A stretch of 60,655 bases of DNA from Oscillospiraceae bacterium (lineage in GTDB: Bacteria > Bacillota_A > Clostridia > Oscillospirales > CAG-272): NCBI GenBank assembly GCA_015063445.1, contig SVUD01000005.1:1-60655 (forward strand), given 5' to 3'. The notes under the pieces are model-generated. The model had not been told where the DNA came from and did no database searches. It worked only from the letters and a program-made list of their open reading frames with translations. How positions within the stretch are numbered: position 1 is the stretch's first letter; each line of letters opens with the position of its first letter. Below, piece after piece: positions 51,550 through 60,626 of this stretch. The translations under genes were made by a program, and so were the position numbers.

Positions 51550-54500
51550 TTATACTGTAAAATCTTCGATGTAAAGACCGTAACCGTCCTTAGAGAAGGT
51601 ATCCTTATACTCCTTAGCATCAATTTCAAGATAGCTTGCATAGAGATAGAGAGGATAAGAATAGTGAAGCTTCTTAGCGGATACGGCTTCATCTATATAA
51701 CCCATAAAGAATGGCGTGGTTCCAAAGTAACCGAGGGTTTCTCTTTCGCACTCAGCGCTCCAAGCGTCAAAGCGAGCCTTTATAAGCTTGTCGCCCTCTT
51801 CCTTTCTTCCAAGCGCTTCAAGAGCTCTTGCAGCGTAGTAAGCGAAGGTATAAAGATACATATCGGTGAAGAAGTCAAACTTGTAGGTGCAGAAATGACG
51901 GTAGATTGCTGTTGCTTCTTCGGTTTTACCGAGCTTCTCGAGACACTTTGCCTCGAAGTACTGATAAGGAACCTTCTTAACGCTGTTCCAGAGTCCCGAG
52001 CCGAGCGACTGAGGAATGATCTGAGCGCTTCTGAATATAGCGAGCGCTCCCTCGTAATCTCCCGCAAGATATGCAGTCTTACCCTTGAGGTAATGCGCGT
52101 ACATATATTCGTCCGCGATATAATGCTCACCGCCCTCGCAGGCAACGAATTTTCTGTTGAGGAGAGCGTCAAGCGCCATATCGGGCTTACCTGCGTGGTT
52201 ATATGCTCTTGCAAGCTCAACTACAAGCTCATCACGGTTAAGACCTCTATCGAGAATAAAGCTTGCGATCTCGTTTGCGTCAACGCCGACCTTAGCCATA
52301 AGGTGAGCGCACTCGAAGGTTATCTGCTTTTCGGTCTTGGGAGCAAGCGAGGCAGCCTTTTTCATAAGCTCAAGAGCCTTCGATTTGTTGTTTCTGTGAG
52401 AATAATATCCCATAGAAAGATTTCTGAGCGCTCTGTAATTATCCTCTGCGGCAACTATTTTCTCGAACTGCTCTATTCCCTCTTCAAAGTTACCCTTTCC
52501 GTAGAGAAGGCAGCCGTAGAGATAACGGGCGTAAGTATTATCGGGATCGGAGGCAAGAAGCTTTTCAAGCATATGTTTTTCAAACATTCTTGAGGGGAAC
52601 GCAATACCAACGGGAGCATTCTCGGGCTTCTTTCCGTTAATAACCGCAAGGATTATATCCGTCATAGCAACAAGAGGACGGTACTCCCTTATTCCCTCGA
52701 GAAGAGAGCTTATCTCGGAATAAAGTCCCGCCTCGGCAAGAAGCTCGGATATATCAAGCGCCACTTGATTTATATCCGTATCAACAAGATCCGAGAAGGT
52801 TTTATAATCGCCTGTAACGATTGCTTGGAATGCGTAAGCGTAGAGGTTGAGCTTATCCTTTTCAATAGCCGATGCCCATACGGCGTTTGCCTTATCCTTA
52901 TTACCTAAGAGATACTCGGTGTATCCAAGGAATGCTTCGGCAATAACCGAGCGGCCGTTTCCGTACATAGACTCTTTAAGATGCTCTGCCGCCTTAAGAT
53001 AATCCTTACGGCGAATGTCTATAAGACCTATCGAGAGCATTGCGGGAGATTTGTAATCATAGCACCATGAAGCCTTGAAAAGATAATTGTATCCCTCGTC
53101 AATTTTTCCGAGAGCAAGAAGCGCAAGTCCTTTAAGGTAATACGCCTTTCCGCTTTCGTGACGGATATTGAATCTCGAAAGAGATTTTTCTGCCGCATTT
53201 GCATATTCAAGCGCAAGCACGGGGTTATCGTTTTTAAGATAAAGCTCTGCGAGAGCAGTCTGAGCGGGAGCAAACTCGCTGTCTCTCTTAAGAGCCTCGA
53301 GATAGCACTGCTCGGCGGAATATTCGGGAGATCTGTACTGCTCTACGTGTAAGCCCTCGAGATAAAGCTCCTCTGCGGTCTTTACTTCCTTGAAGTAAGG
53401 AAGCTCACGTCTGGGCTCGGGAATTTCTCTGCCGCTATGATCCTTTATTTCGTAGCTGAAGTAATTGATCACGCCGCTGCAAATACAGATGCAAAGACCG
53501 AGCTTTGCTTCAACGTTGCAAATAGTAACAACGTCATAGCAAGGAATATCCATTTTGGATTCAAAGATAACTCTATCGCCATTCTTAACAACTATTACAG
53601 CGTCCTTGATAGCCTTTGTTGCCTGAATGGAAAGCTCGCCGCTATTCGAGATATAGAGCGCACCGTTATCGTTTGCAAACGCGGGGATTCCCTTATCGTG
53701 AATGGGGAACCACTTCTGCGAGAAGGTCTTGGTTTCGTAAGGCTGAAGCCACGTAAGGTCAGGCTGGTTATCCGAATAGCAGCCCGCCATAAGCTCCGCA
53801 TACTGTCCGTCGGTATCCGTAAGAGCATTTTCCCAAGTCTTTGAAAGCTGATTATACGCCCAGGTAAACATCTTCTTACCGGGAGAGATGTGGTGGTCTG
53901 CGATATGAACGACACCTGCGCACTTGCCGTTATTATATCCGCCGAAGTAATCATACTCGGACTCTGCGCTGAAGTAGGACGTCGCGTCTCTTGTGTTCTT
54001 ATGCTTGGAAATATCGGTATCACCGTTATAGTATATGCCGTTGAACGCTCCAAAACGGTCGTTATTGGCAATCGGATACGTTGTTACTGAACGCTTATAG
54101 TGGAAGCGAACGTAGTTAACGTCCTTGGGGAAGAATATCTCATAGCTTTCATCTACCGGAACGGCTGCGTTTTCCCACCACAAGAACGAATGACGGTGAG
54201 GAGTTGTATTATCAAGCTTCACCTTCGTTTCGAATATGCACTCGCCGTCCTTAAGAGATACGCCGATCATACCCTTCATTCTGTTTATGGGATCGTGCTC
54301 GGAGAGCCATATAGTTGCGTAATCCTCTCCTCTTTCTATGTAATAATCCACGGGCATAAACGTAGATACTCTGTGGTGGAAGGGCCAGTTAAATTCAAGA
54401 CCTCCGGAAGTCCAAGAACCGAGAACTCCGATAAGAGCGGGCTTTACAACGTTGTTCTTATAGAAGAAGCCGTAGCCGTTTTTCTTATCGTTGGCATACC

Positions 54501-54738
54501 ATATCTTGCCTCCAAGCTCGGGAAGAATTCCAAGCTCTATATATTCATTTTCAAGTGTCAGTAAAGTATACTCTCTCTTCTCGCGAACGTCACGCTGAGC
54601 CTCGAGAACAACCTTGTTTGGATAGGGATTACCCGACGTGCGCTGATGCACACGGTTCTCGGCAAACATAGGAAGATCTTCCTGTGCTGCCTCTGGATAC
54701 GTATCAATTAAAATTCGTTTTTCTTCTGCGATAACCAT
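51550..54738 (-). CDS. DUF5107 and TPR repeat protein (paralogue)
   Basis: A 1062-residue paralogue of the protein at 47153. Residues about 60-350 are the DUF5107 domain (ILPELGGKIWYANDK, GGLEFNWPFHHRVSTFMPVD, IADHHISPGKKMFTWAY); from about residue 455 to the end are TPR repeats. There is no signal peptide. The start ATG at 54738 follows AAAGGAGACC. It is the first gene of the leftward series DUF5107-TPR, regulator, DUF5107-TPR, epimerase. The two copies may handle two related sugars or be partners; reading cannot decide. Confidence 0.85.
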   Translation of the reverse strand: MVIAEEKRILIDTYPEAAQEDLPMFAENRVHQRTSGNPYPNKVVLEAQRDVREKREYTLLTLENEYIELGILPELGGKIWYANDKKNGYGFFYKNNVVKPALIGVLGSWTSGGLEFNWPFHHRVSTFMPVDYYIERGEDYATIWLSEHDPINRMKGMIGVSLKDGECIFETKVKLDNTTPHRHSFLWWENAAVPVDESYEIFFPKDVNYVRFHYKRSVTTYPIANNDRFGAFNGIYYNGDTDISKHKNTRDATSYFSAESEYDYFGGYNNGKCAGVVHIADHHISPGKKMFTWAYNQLSKTWENALTDTDGQYAELMAGCYSDNQPDLTWLQPYETKTFSQKWFPIHDKGIPAFANDNGALYISNSGELSIQATKAIKDAVIVVKNGDRVIFESKMDIPCYDVVTICNVEAKLGLCICICSGVINYFSYEIKDHSGREIPEPRRELPYFKEVKTAEELYLEGLHVEQYRSPEYSAEQCYLEALKRDSEFAPAQTALAELYLKNDNPVLALEYANAAEKSLSRFNIRHESGKAYYLKGLALLALGKIDEGYNYLFKASWCYDYKSPAMLSIGLIDIRRKDYLKAAEHLKESMYGNGRSVIAEAFLGYTEYLLGNKDKANAVWASAIEKDKLNLYAYAFQAIVTGDYKTFSDLVDTDINQVALDISELLAEAGLYSEISSLLEGIREYRPLVAMTDIILAVINGKKPENAPVGIAFPSRMFEKHMLEKLLASDPDNTYARYLYGCLLYGKGNFEEGIEQFEKIVAAEDNYRALRNLSMGYYSHRNNKSKALELMKKAASLAPKTEKQITFECAHLMAKVGVDANEIASFILDRGLNRDELVVELARAYNHAGKPDMALDALLNRKFVACEGGEHYIADEYMYAHYLKGKTAYLAGDYEGALAIFRSAQIIPQSLGSGLWNSVKKVPYQYFEAKCLEKLGKTEEATAIYRHFCTYKFDFFTDMYLYTFAYYAARALEALGRKEEGDKLIKARFDAWSAECERETLGYFGTTPFFMGYIDEAVSAKKLHYSYPLYLYASYLEIDAKEYKDTFSKDGYGLYIEDFTV

Positions 54739-54770
54739 AACGGTCTCCTTTTGCTTTTTGTTACATCTCT

Positions 54771-54799
54771 ATTCTACAACATAACGCTCAAAATTGCAA
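54771..54799 (-). promoter_or_regulatory. promoter of the first DUF5107-TPR gene
   Basis: On the minus strand, TTGCAA (54799-54794), 17 bases, TAGAAT (54776-54771). Confidence 0.6.
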
Positions 54800-54942
54800 T
54801 ACAAAAAAAGCAAACGGCAACGTATTATTTAATTGGACTTTTCATCCTTATTCATTACAGGACTTTACGACTTGTCAGAATGCATTTTATGTACACTTCC
54901 ATCAAAGCCGTCTATTATATTATTGCGCTATCTTGTGTTCAT

Positions 54943-54970
54943 AAAAAAGAACCGGACTTACGCCCGGTTC
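54943..54970 (-). terminator. terminator of cassette 2
   Basis: On the minus strand, GAACCGG / CCGGTTC with an 8-base loop and TTTTTT, 22 bases after the small peptide stop. Confidence 0.9.
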
Positions 54971-54991
54971 TCATTTTAATCAGATAATTTA

Positions 54992-55126
54992 TTATATATT
55001 TATATCAAAGCTCCATACACCGTCATTTTCCTCGTACCAAGGCGTCTCAGTACCAGGAGAAGTAACAATAATATCCGAGGACTTAACTTCCAAAACTTCT
55101 ATTTCGGGAGTAACATATTTTTTCAT
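54992..55126 (-). CDS. small peptide of the KYxxPEIE/SPGT family (cassette 2)
   Basis: A 44-codon frame starting ATG 55126, 9 bases after GGAGG and 15 bases after the stop of the giant gene, so it is on the same transcript and probably coupled. The peptide reads MKKYVTPEIEVLEV, then SSDIIVTSPGT and an acidic/aromatic tail (PWYEEN, VWSF). Compared with the peptide at 37577-37744 it keeps KKY, PEIE, an Asp-Ile/Val-Ile core, SPGT and a late Trp. There is no signal peptide, membrane helix or cysteine. A strong terminator follows at once, so the transcript ends with this gene. Confidence 0.75.
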   Translation of the reverse strand: MKKYVTPEIEVLEVKSSDIIVTSPGTETPWYEENDGVWSFDINI

Positions 55127-55141
55127 TGATATTTACCTCCT

Positions 55142-58100
55142 TTAGGCTTCGGGATTTGCAGCGAGATATGACTCTCGGTAATCGGCTGCGCTCTCCGTAT
55201 ACTTAATGAAGCAGCATACAAGGTTAATAAGCTCTTCATAATTCTCTGCGGTCTCATCTTCCATAGCTTTATAGAAATAGTCAGAGATATGATAGCTTCC
55301 ACTCTCCTCACCGAGAGTATAAGTAATCGTTTGGGCAAGTACGTAGGCATAAACATCAAGCTCAACGTATGCGCCTTTATCATCGCTACCCTTTACCGTG
55401 TTAAGTTTTTTACCGCTCACAAAGAACTCTATTCCGTCCTTTTCTACATAGAAGCGTATTGTAGGCTTTGTATCAAGATTGAGAGTTGTTGCGCTGATAA
55501 GCGTTGCATTATCAACAGTTGTTCCGTTAAGCTCGGGCTCACCGGTATAATCACCGCCTATTATGAGAAGTTCATTTACAAGAGCATTAACTCGAGCTAT
55601 CTCAGCCTGCGTGTTAAATTCTGCAAAGTAATTATACGCAGACTGCACATATGCGAGAACGTCTTTGATAAGCGCCTTTTCAACATCTGTTGCAGTTACA
55701 TCCTCAAGAACCTTCTTTGCATACTTGGGAATTGAGAAGGTGAACTTAGCGACAGCATTTTTCTCGCCCACCTTAAGAGTCGCAACAAGCTCAAATGTTT
55801 TTGCAGCCTCTGCCGCAGGAAGAGATATGCTAATTACATAATACTCTGCTTTGTTTATTGTTTTTTTGTTAAGATTTTCGAAATTATCATATGTTTCACC
55901 GTCAAATGTAAACTTTTCTGTACTTTCTACAGGAATATATGTGTTTATCACAAGCTGACTTTCAAGAGTTATACTCATTTTAGGAGCATAAACTATATCC
56001 GTCAAAGCTGCAGGTCTAAGTCGATACGTTACGCTATCTGCATTTTCGGATATCTTGACGAATTCAAGCTCGCCATCGTTAACGCTTGTTATCGAAAGCT
56101 CTGTTCCACTCGGAACGGTCAATTTCGTATAATTTCCATTTTCCGTCTTTCCAAACGTAACCTTAGATGTATCAGTGCCATTCTTATCAAGAACAATATC
56201 GTTGCCATTAGATATAATCTCTCCGCCATTCACGGTTACGTTCGTGTGAATATACGAATTTCCAAGATTGAAAAATGTCATACCACTTGGAGCGTTAGAA
56301 AAATCGAATATACAATCGTTAAATACTGCCGTGGGATTTGCCTCGACGGAAGAAGAATAACCCGCAAAGAAATTCGTAGTTGTAGATGACGCTATAAACT
56401 TAACGTTAGTAAAACTATGAACGTATTCCTTATTTGAAACGTCAAGACTGTTACTGCCGTTACTTGCGCTGAAGGAAATGAGTTGCTTTGCGCCAAGGAT
56501 AATAGTTCCGTCTTTAACCTCAAACTCGCTTCTGTATTCGTGTTCAGAGCCCCAAGGCTTTATAGTGGACGGAAACATCGCTTTTTCATCGCTGACAGTA
56601 ATCGTATGTCCGTCAAGATCTATCACTATAGTTCCTTTTGCCTGGGCCATATTGTTATACGTTTCATTTGAGGCGAGCGCATAATCGCTTCTTACCCAAA
56701 TTGTTGCAATGTTAGGATCATCACCATACGAGTTATCTTCCCAAACGTTAGAAGAAAGATGGTTTTTAGCAGCATAAATAGCTCCGCTGTTATCATACGG
56801 TGTTGCACAGTCCATAAACGACTCATACGCACCGATAAATTCTCCATTTTTTGAGAAAACAACAAATGGATATTTGGTCGCGTCGGAATATTGGCTCGTT
56901 ATTCTTCCATACTTCGTATCGAAGTAGGTATTCATAATCTTTATTTTGAAATTATTTTTAGAAGCATTTGCATAAACATCTGTTTCTTCTGTAGACTGTA
57001 CTGTTGAGATATATTCAACTCGTACATCTTTACCTCCGTTAGAGAAATAAAGCATAGCCACCATTCCGGCCTTAGTGTCATACTTGTACTGACCGTCTCT
57101 TGACTGAGGATTTATAAGAATTTCGGTTACGGCACTACTGTTTGCACCCTCACGCTCGTTTTTAACAATATCCGATGTTATTTTGTGACCGGCAAGAACA
57201 AGAACGACATTTTCATACTTGACGACAAATTTTTCCCATATATCGCTTCCACCGTCGGACGTTAAACTTTTATCGCTCGAAAGATAGGAGTGCGTATTAA
57301 TTATTACTCTGTAATCACTGTTTCTTTCAACAACGTCACACGCCCACGCAAGCGCTTCATCCGTCGGATTATAGTCGAGTAAAAGTAACAGATACTTTTC
57401 TGTACCTACGGTGAACTTATTGTAAGCGTTTAATACACTCCCCTCTTCAAAGAAGCAAACCGAGTTATCAGAGTAATCCGGATCGCTGAACTGAGATTTA
57501 TACGTGTCATTAGCGAAATATTTGTCAAAATACGTCTCATTATCGTGATTTCCTCTTACGACAGAGTAAGGAATAACCCCATCAAGACGACTTATCTGAC
57601 TATACGCCCATGCCCACTCCGCTGCGGTATCATGTGAAGCGCCTGTGGTGCTGTTATTGTACTTAACGTTATATTTATCGGTTATGTCACCGAGTCCCAT
57701 TACGTACTGAATATTTTTCTTGTTCTTATTAGCGATAATCCAATCGTAAAGCAAATTGAGGTGTGTGTTTTCGTTTTTAACACCGTCAATATACGCAGTA
57801 TCCCAGCTTGTTATGTATTGCGTATCTCCTACGACAGCAAAAGAATAATCATAAGGCTCAGGATCAACGACAGCTCCGGAACCAAGAGAACCCGTTCCCT
57901 TTGCTCCTATATCGCTCGCAGCAGGTGTGTAACCGTCATAAGCCTTCTTCATTGCGTTGTTGCCGTGTCCACTAAGATCCTCAATGAAGTTATTCGTAGG
58001 CTTCTGAGTGAGGTCATAATGAAGAAGCATATTAACGTCGGTGAGATTTACCCCGTTAGCATACGCTGCCGTGATTTCTTCTGCGGTTCTTACGTCTTTA

Positions 58101-58711
58101 TAAACCGTAACACCCTTCATACTTCCACGGAAATAGTATGTATTACCGCTTCTGTTATCTCCGCCTATAGCATATGGCTGAAGAATATCGTCTTTGTAAT
58201 ATTTTTGGCTATCCGCAATAGACTGTTTTGCTTCACCGTTGACGTAGCATACAACAGCATCAGCTTCCTTAACTATCGCAAGATGCATCCATTCACCCGT
58301 CCTTACGTCAACCTGATCAAAAGCTATATTTTTTCGAGATCCCAATGCTCCCGAACCATTATCAGGACCGTATATAAGCTGAGGTACGCCCCCGGCTAAT
58401 ACTTCAAGCGATATCGTACGGTTTCCGTACGTCTGATTTCCGTAATACGTGCTGGTATTAGATCCGCCGTCGTAGTTACTAAACATGTAACCGATTCGGG
58501 TATCATCTGCAATCGTTTCAGGAACCTTTATCCAGAATTCAAACGAATATGGAGCGCTTTCAAGCGGTTTTCTCATATGCCACTTATCCGCATCTCCGGA
58601 TTTGGTAAACGAAAGTCCCTCATCTGTCGTTGCAAATGCGTTTACTGCCATAATAGAAATTAAGAGCATGAGTAACGCCAAAAAAGGAATTTTTTTCAAA
58701 TATTTTTTCAT
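55142..58711 (-). CDS. large exported protein: LamG, metallophosphatase, beta-helix module and conserved C-terminal module
   Basis: A 1189-residue secreted protein (signal peptide 1-27, ending MAVNAFA). Residues about 30-255 are a LamG/concanavalin-like domain (SFEFWIKVPE, EWMHLAIVKE). Residues about 285-600 are a calcineurin-like metallophosphatase with its metal motifs in order: VVGDTQY (292), GLGDITD (340), RGNHDN (386), NTHSYL (473), AGHK (505). Residues about 594-900 are a beta-helix module like those of the 2458-residue protein (KYPFVVFSKNGEFIGAY). Residues about 904-1189 are the shared C-terminal module, ending SAADYRES. Start follows GGAGG. It is divergent from an AraC gene and followed by a small peptide gene. 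Confidence 0.88.
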   Translation of the reverse strand: MKKYLKKIPFLALLMLLISIMAVNAFATTDEGLSFTKSGDADKWHMRKPLESAPYSFEFWIKVPETIADDTRIGYMFSNYDGGSNTSTYYGNQTYGNRTISLEVLAGGVPQLIYGPDNGSGALGSRKNIAFDQVDVRTGEWMHLAIVKEADAVVCYVNGEAKQSIADSQKYYKDDILQPYAIGGDNRSGNTYYFRGSMKGVTVYKDVRTAEEITAAYANGVNLTDVNMLLHYDLTQKPTNNFIEDLSGHGNNAMKKAYDGYTPAASDIGAKGTGSLGSGAVVDPEPYDYSFAVVGDTQYITSWDTAYIDGVKNENTHLNLLYDWIIANKNKKNIQYVMGLGDITDKYNVKYNNSTTGASHDTAAEWAWAYSQISRLDGVIPYSVVRGNHDNETYFDKYFANDTYKSQFSDPDYSDNSVCFFEEGSVLNAYNKFTVGTEKYLLLLLDYNPTDEALAWACDVVERNSDYRVIINTHSYLSSDKSLTSDGGSDIWEKFVVKYENVVLVLAGHKITSDIVKNEREGANSSAVTEILINPQSRDGQYKYDTKAGMVAMLYFSNGGKDVRVEYISTVQSTEETDVYANASKNNFKIKIMNTYFDTKYGRITSQYSDATKYPFVVFSKNGEFIGAYESFMDCATPYDNSGAIYAAKNHLSSNVWEDNSYGDDPNIATIWVRSDYALASNETYNNMAQAKGTIVIDLDGHTITVSDEKAMFPSTIKPWGSEHEYRSEFEVKDGTIILGAKQLISFSASNGSNSLDVSNKEYVHSFTNVKFIASSTTTNFFAGYSSSVEANPTAVFNDCIFDFSNAPSGMTFFNLGNSYIHTNVTVNGGEIISNGNDIVLDKNGTDTSKVTFGKTENGNYTKLTVPSGTELSITSVNDGELEFVKISENADSVTYRLRPAALTDIVYAPKMSITLESQLVINTYIPVESTEKFTFDGETYDNFENLNKKTINKAEYYVISISLPAAEAAKTFELVATLKVGEKNAVAKFTFSIPKYAKKVLEDVTATDVEKALIKDVLAYVQSAYNYFAEFNTQAEIARVNALVNELLIIGGDYTGEPELNGTTVDNATLISATTLNLDTKPTIRFYVEKDGIEFFVSGKKLNTVKGSDDKGAYVELDVYAYVLAQTITYTLGEESGSYHISDYFYKAMEDETAENYEELINLVCCFIKYTESAADYRESYLAANPEA

Positions 58712-58771
58712 ATAGCACCTCCAAAATTTGTTTTAGGATTTTCTCCCGCGTAATTATTATATCATAAACTA

Positions 58772-58800
58772 TTGACTTTTTTAGACAAATATTGTAGAAT
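58772..58800 (+). promoter_or_regulatory. promoter of the second AraC regulator
   Basis: TTGACT (58772-58777), 17 bases, TAGAAT (58795-58800). On the other strand a TATAAT at 58761-58756 lacks a good -35 and may be the activator-dependent -10 of the exported protein gene. Confidence 0.65.
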
Positions 58801-58833
58801 AATAGACATAATACGCTTTATCGGGGAGGTTTT

Positions 58834-59655
58834 ATGCCTTTAATACAGCAGCAGAACTTCGTTAAAGACGATTCGGTAAGAGCTAGTTTTCACAATGAAC
58901 GATACAGAAAAGCCATACATATACATCAGCTTTTAGAGCTTGTTTACGTTATCGAAGGGGAAATTAGAGTAACAATACATAAAAAGAGGGCTATAGCCAA
59001 AGCAGGTGATATGATTTTGGTGTATCCTTATCAAGCTCACGGTCTCTATACCGAAGATGGAAAAAACGCAAAACTTTGGATGCTTCTATTTCCGAACACC
59101 TTAGTTATGGATATAATACGAAATGAAAATGCGTATAACGAATACGAAAATGTGATATTTACTCCATCCGAGACGCTAAAAAAATTTGTAGAATCAAGAA
59201 TGTTTGATACTAATGAAAATCTTACAAAACTTGACAAGCACGGTGTTCGTCATCTAAAAGCATTACTTTACCCTATATTCGACGAATACATTTCCAATGC
59301 GCCTACACCTTTTGAAAACAAAAAAAGCAATTCGGGATTGATAAGCGCAACCCTAACTTACTTGCATAACAACTTTTATAATGACATAACTTTATCCGAC
59401 TGTTCTTCTTTTATTGGATACAGCTGCAGTCATATTTCTCATTGCCTAACTAACGTGTTAGGTATAACGTTTGTAGAACTCAAAAATTCTTTTCGCATAA
59501 ACTATGCTAAAGCGCTTTTAGTTAATGATGATATGAGTACGTTCCGCATTGGACTTGAATGTGGTTTTAACTGCGAGAGAAGTTTTGACAGAACATTTAA
59601 AAAATCAACAGGACTAACACCAAAGCAGTACAGAGAAAAATATACAAACGTATGA
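58834..59655 (+). CDS. AraC family regulator with N-terminal cupin domain (cassette 2)
   Basis: A 273-residue regulator. The cupin sensor spans about 25-105 (HIHQLLELVYVIEGEIRV, KAGDMILVYPYQAHG), and the AraC DNA-binding domain spans about 170-270 (ITLSDCSSFIGYSCSHISHCL, FRIGLECGFNCERSFDRTF, GLTPKQYREKY). It is a paralogue of the regulator at 45345, with the same orientation towards a large exported protein. Start ATG follows GGGGAGG. It probably activates the divergent exported protein-peptide operon in response to a sugar. Confidence 0.93.
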   Translation: MPLIQQQNFVKDDSVRASFHNERYRKAIHIHQLLELVYVIEGEIRVTIHKKRAIAKAGDMILVYPYQAHGLYTEDGKNAKLWMLLFPNTLVMDIIRNENAYNEYENVIFTPSETLKKFVESRMFDTNENLTKLDKHGVRHLKALLYPIFDEYISNAPTPFENKKSNSGLISATLTYLHNNFYNDITLSDCSSFIGYSCSHISHCLTNVLGITFVELKNSFRINYAKALLVNDDMSTFRIGLECGFNCERSFDRTFKKSTGLTPKQYREKYTNV

Positions 59656-59701
59656 TCCAAAGCATAAAAACACTCACAATCTAAGTTCGTTTACAAAAAA
59701 C

Positions 59702-59754
59702 AATAATAAAAGTCGATTTGCAGTTCTAAATGCCGCAAATCGACTTTTATTATT
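59702..59754. terminator. bidirectional terminator after the second AraC gene
   Basis: A perfect 20-base stem, AATAATAAAAGTCGATTTGC (59702-59721) with its complement at 59735-59754. Confidence 0.9.
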
Positions 59755-59787
59755 TAAACGCCTTTGATATAAATTGTATTTGCTTTC

Positions 59788-59945
59788 TTTGGATTTTGAA
59801 TAGATTTTTTCGTTCTTCGTTCTGATGGCGTACAAGCGTACGTCGAGGAAGGAAAACGGGAAAAGATATCAAAATACATAGAGCAAGTATCGGTTAACCG
59901 AATACATTACTCAGCTTATACTCCGACCTATTAAGGTCGTTTTTC
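59788..59945 (-). repeat. 158-bp repeat A, copy 1
   Basis: The same length as copy 2 (60272-60429) and nearly identical. On the minus strand its first 54 bases (59939-59886) resemble the 23S rRNA 3' region (AGGTCGGAGTATAAG, GTAATGTATTC, ACCGATACT); the other 98 bases are the hairpin-rich element described in the findings. Confidence 0.85.
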
Positions 59946-60058
59946 TTAACACGGTAGATATCGTCTGTTTTTACTTTGGAGTTTTTTTAGATGCTATATT
60001 TTTTGAATTATGTAGAGTAGCAGAAACTTAATTTCAACTTTCCACTTTCAATTTTCCA
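59946..60058. other. non-coding spacer between repeats A1 and B1
   Basis: An AT-rich stretch without a gene, ending in short repeated phrases of the type TTTCAACTTTCCACTTTC. It is not present between A2 and B2. Confidence 0.6.
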
Positions 60059-60263
60059 TTAAAAAAAGGCTCCGCTTTTGCGAAACCCAAACAATTCAAG
60101 CTCCCATCTTTCGATTGTCGTTATGAGTATATAAAACCAAGGTCTTTGCCTTGATACCTTCTAAAACTGCTCATTAAAAACCGAATAACTTACAAGAAAC
60201 GAAGCTCAATCTATTTGTGTGCTGAACTTCTATTGCAAAATAGCAGTCGGGGCCCTCGTCAAT
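60059..60263 (-). repeat. 205-bp repeat B, copy 1, decayed 23S downstream spacer
   Basis: Matches copy 2 (60431-60626) along its length except for a 9-base insertion near 60117 and scattered changes. Its right end keeps part of the 23S 3' terminus (minus strand ATTGACGAGGGCC), showing it comes from an rRNA operon end. It includes a terminator hairpin at 60068-60087. Confidence 0.8.
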
Positions 60264-60271
60264 GGTGCTCT

Positions 60272-60429
60272 TTTGGATTTTGAATAGATTTTTTCGTTCT
60301 TCGTTCTGATGGCGTACAAGCGTACGTCGAGGAAGGAAAACGGGAAAAAATATCAAAATACATAGAGCAAGTATCGGTTAACTGAATACATTACTCAGCT
60401 TACACTCCGACCTATTAAGGTCGTTTTTC
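60272..60429 (-). repeat. 158-bp repeat A, copy 2
   Basis: Contains a 23S-tail-like segment (minus strand 60423-60370: AGGTCGGAGTGTAAG, GTAATGTATTCAG, ACCGATACT) that is closer to functional 23S sequence than copy 1, then the 98-base hairpin element (60369-60272). Confidence 0.85.
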
Positions 60430-60430
60430 A

Positions 60431-60626
60431 TTAAAAAAAGGCTTCGCTTTTGCGAAACCCAAACAATTCAAGCTCCCATCTTTCGATGAGTATATAAAAC
60501 CAAGGTCTTTGCCTTGATACCTTCTAAAACTATTCATTAAAAACCGAATAACTTACAAGAAACGAAGCTCAATCTATTTGTGTGCTGAACTTCTATGCAA
60601 AATAGCAGTTCAAGCCCTCGGTCAAT
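60431..60626 (-). repeat. 196-bp repeat B, copy 2, 23S downstream spacer
   Basis: Directly attached to the 23S 3' end. Contains the hairpin CAAGGCAAAGACCTTG and the rRNA terminator. It looks like the parental version of copy 1. Confidence 0.85.
60433..60459 (-). terminator. terminator downstream of the 23S rRNA gene
   Basis: On the minus strand, GGTTTCGC-AAAA-GCGAAGCC (60459-60440) followed by seven Ts (60439-60433). Confidence 0.85.

Noticed and set aside
60174..60356. 60-codon open frame on the minus strand
   Set aside because: It lies across repeats B1 and A2, which derive from rRNA-flanking DNA, and has no ribosome-binding site.
59656..60608. 5S rRNA or tRNA gene downstream of the 23S gene
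   Set aside because: No 5S core or tRNA arms were found; the stretch consists of repeats, terminators and AT-rich spacer.
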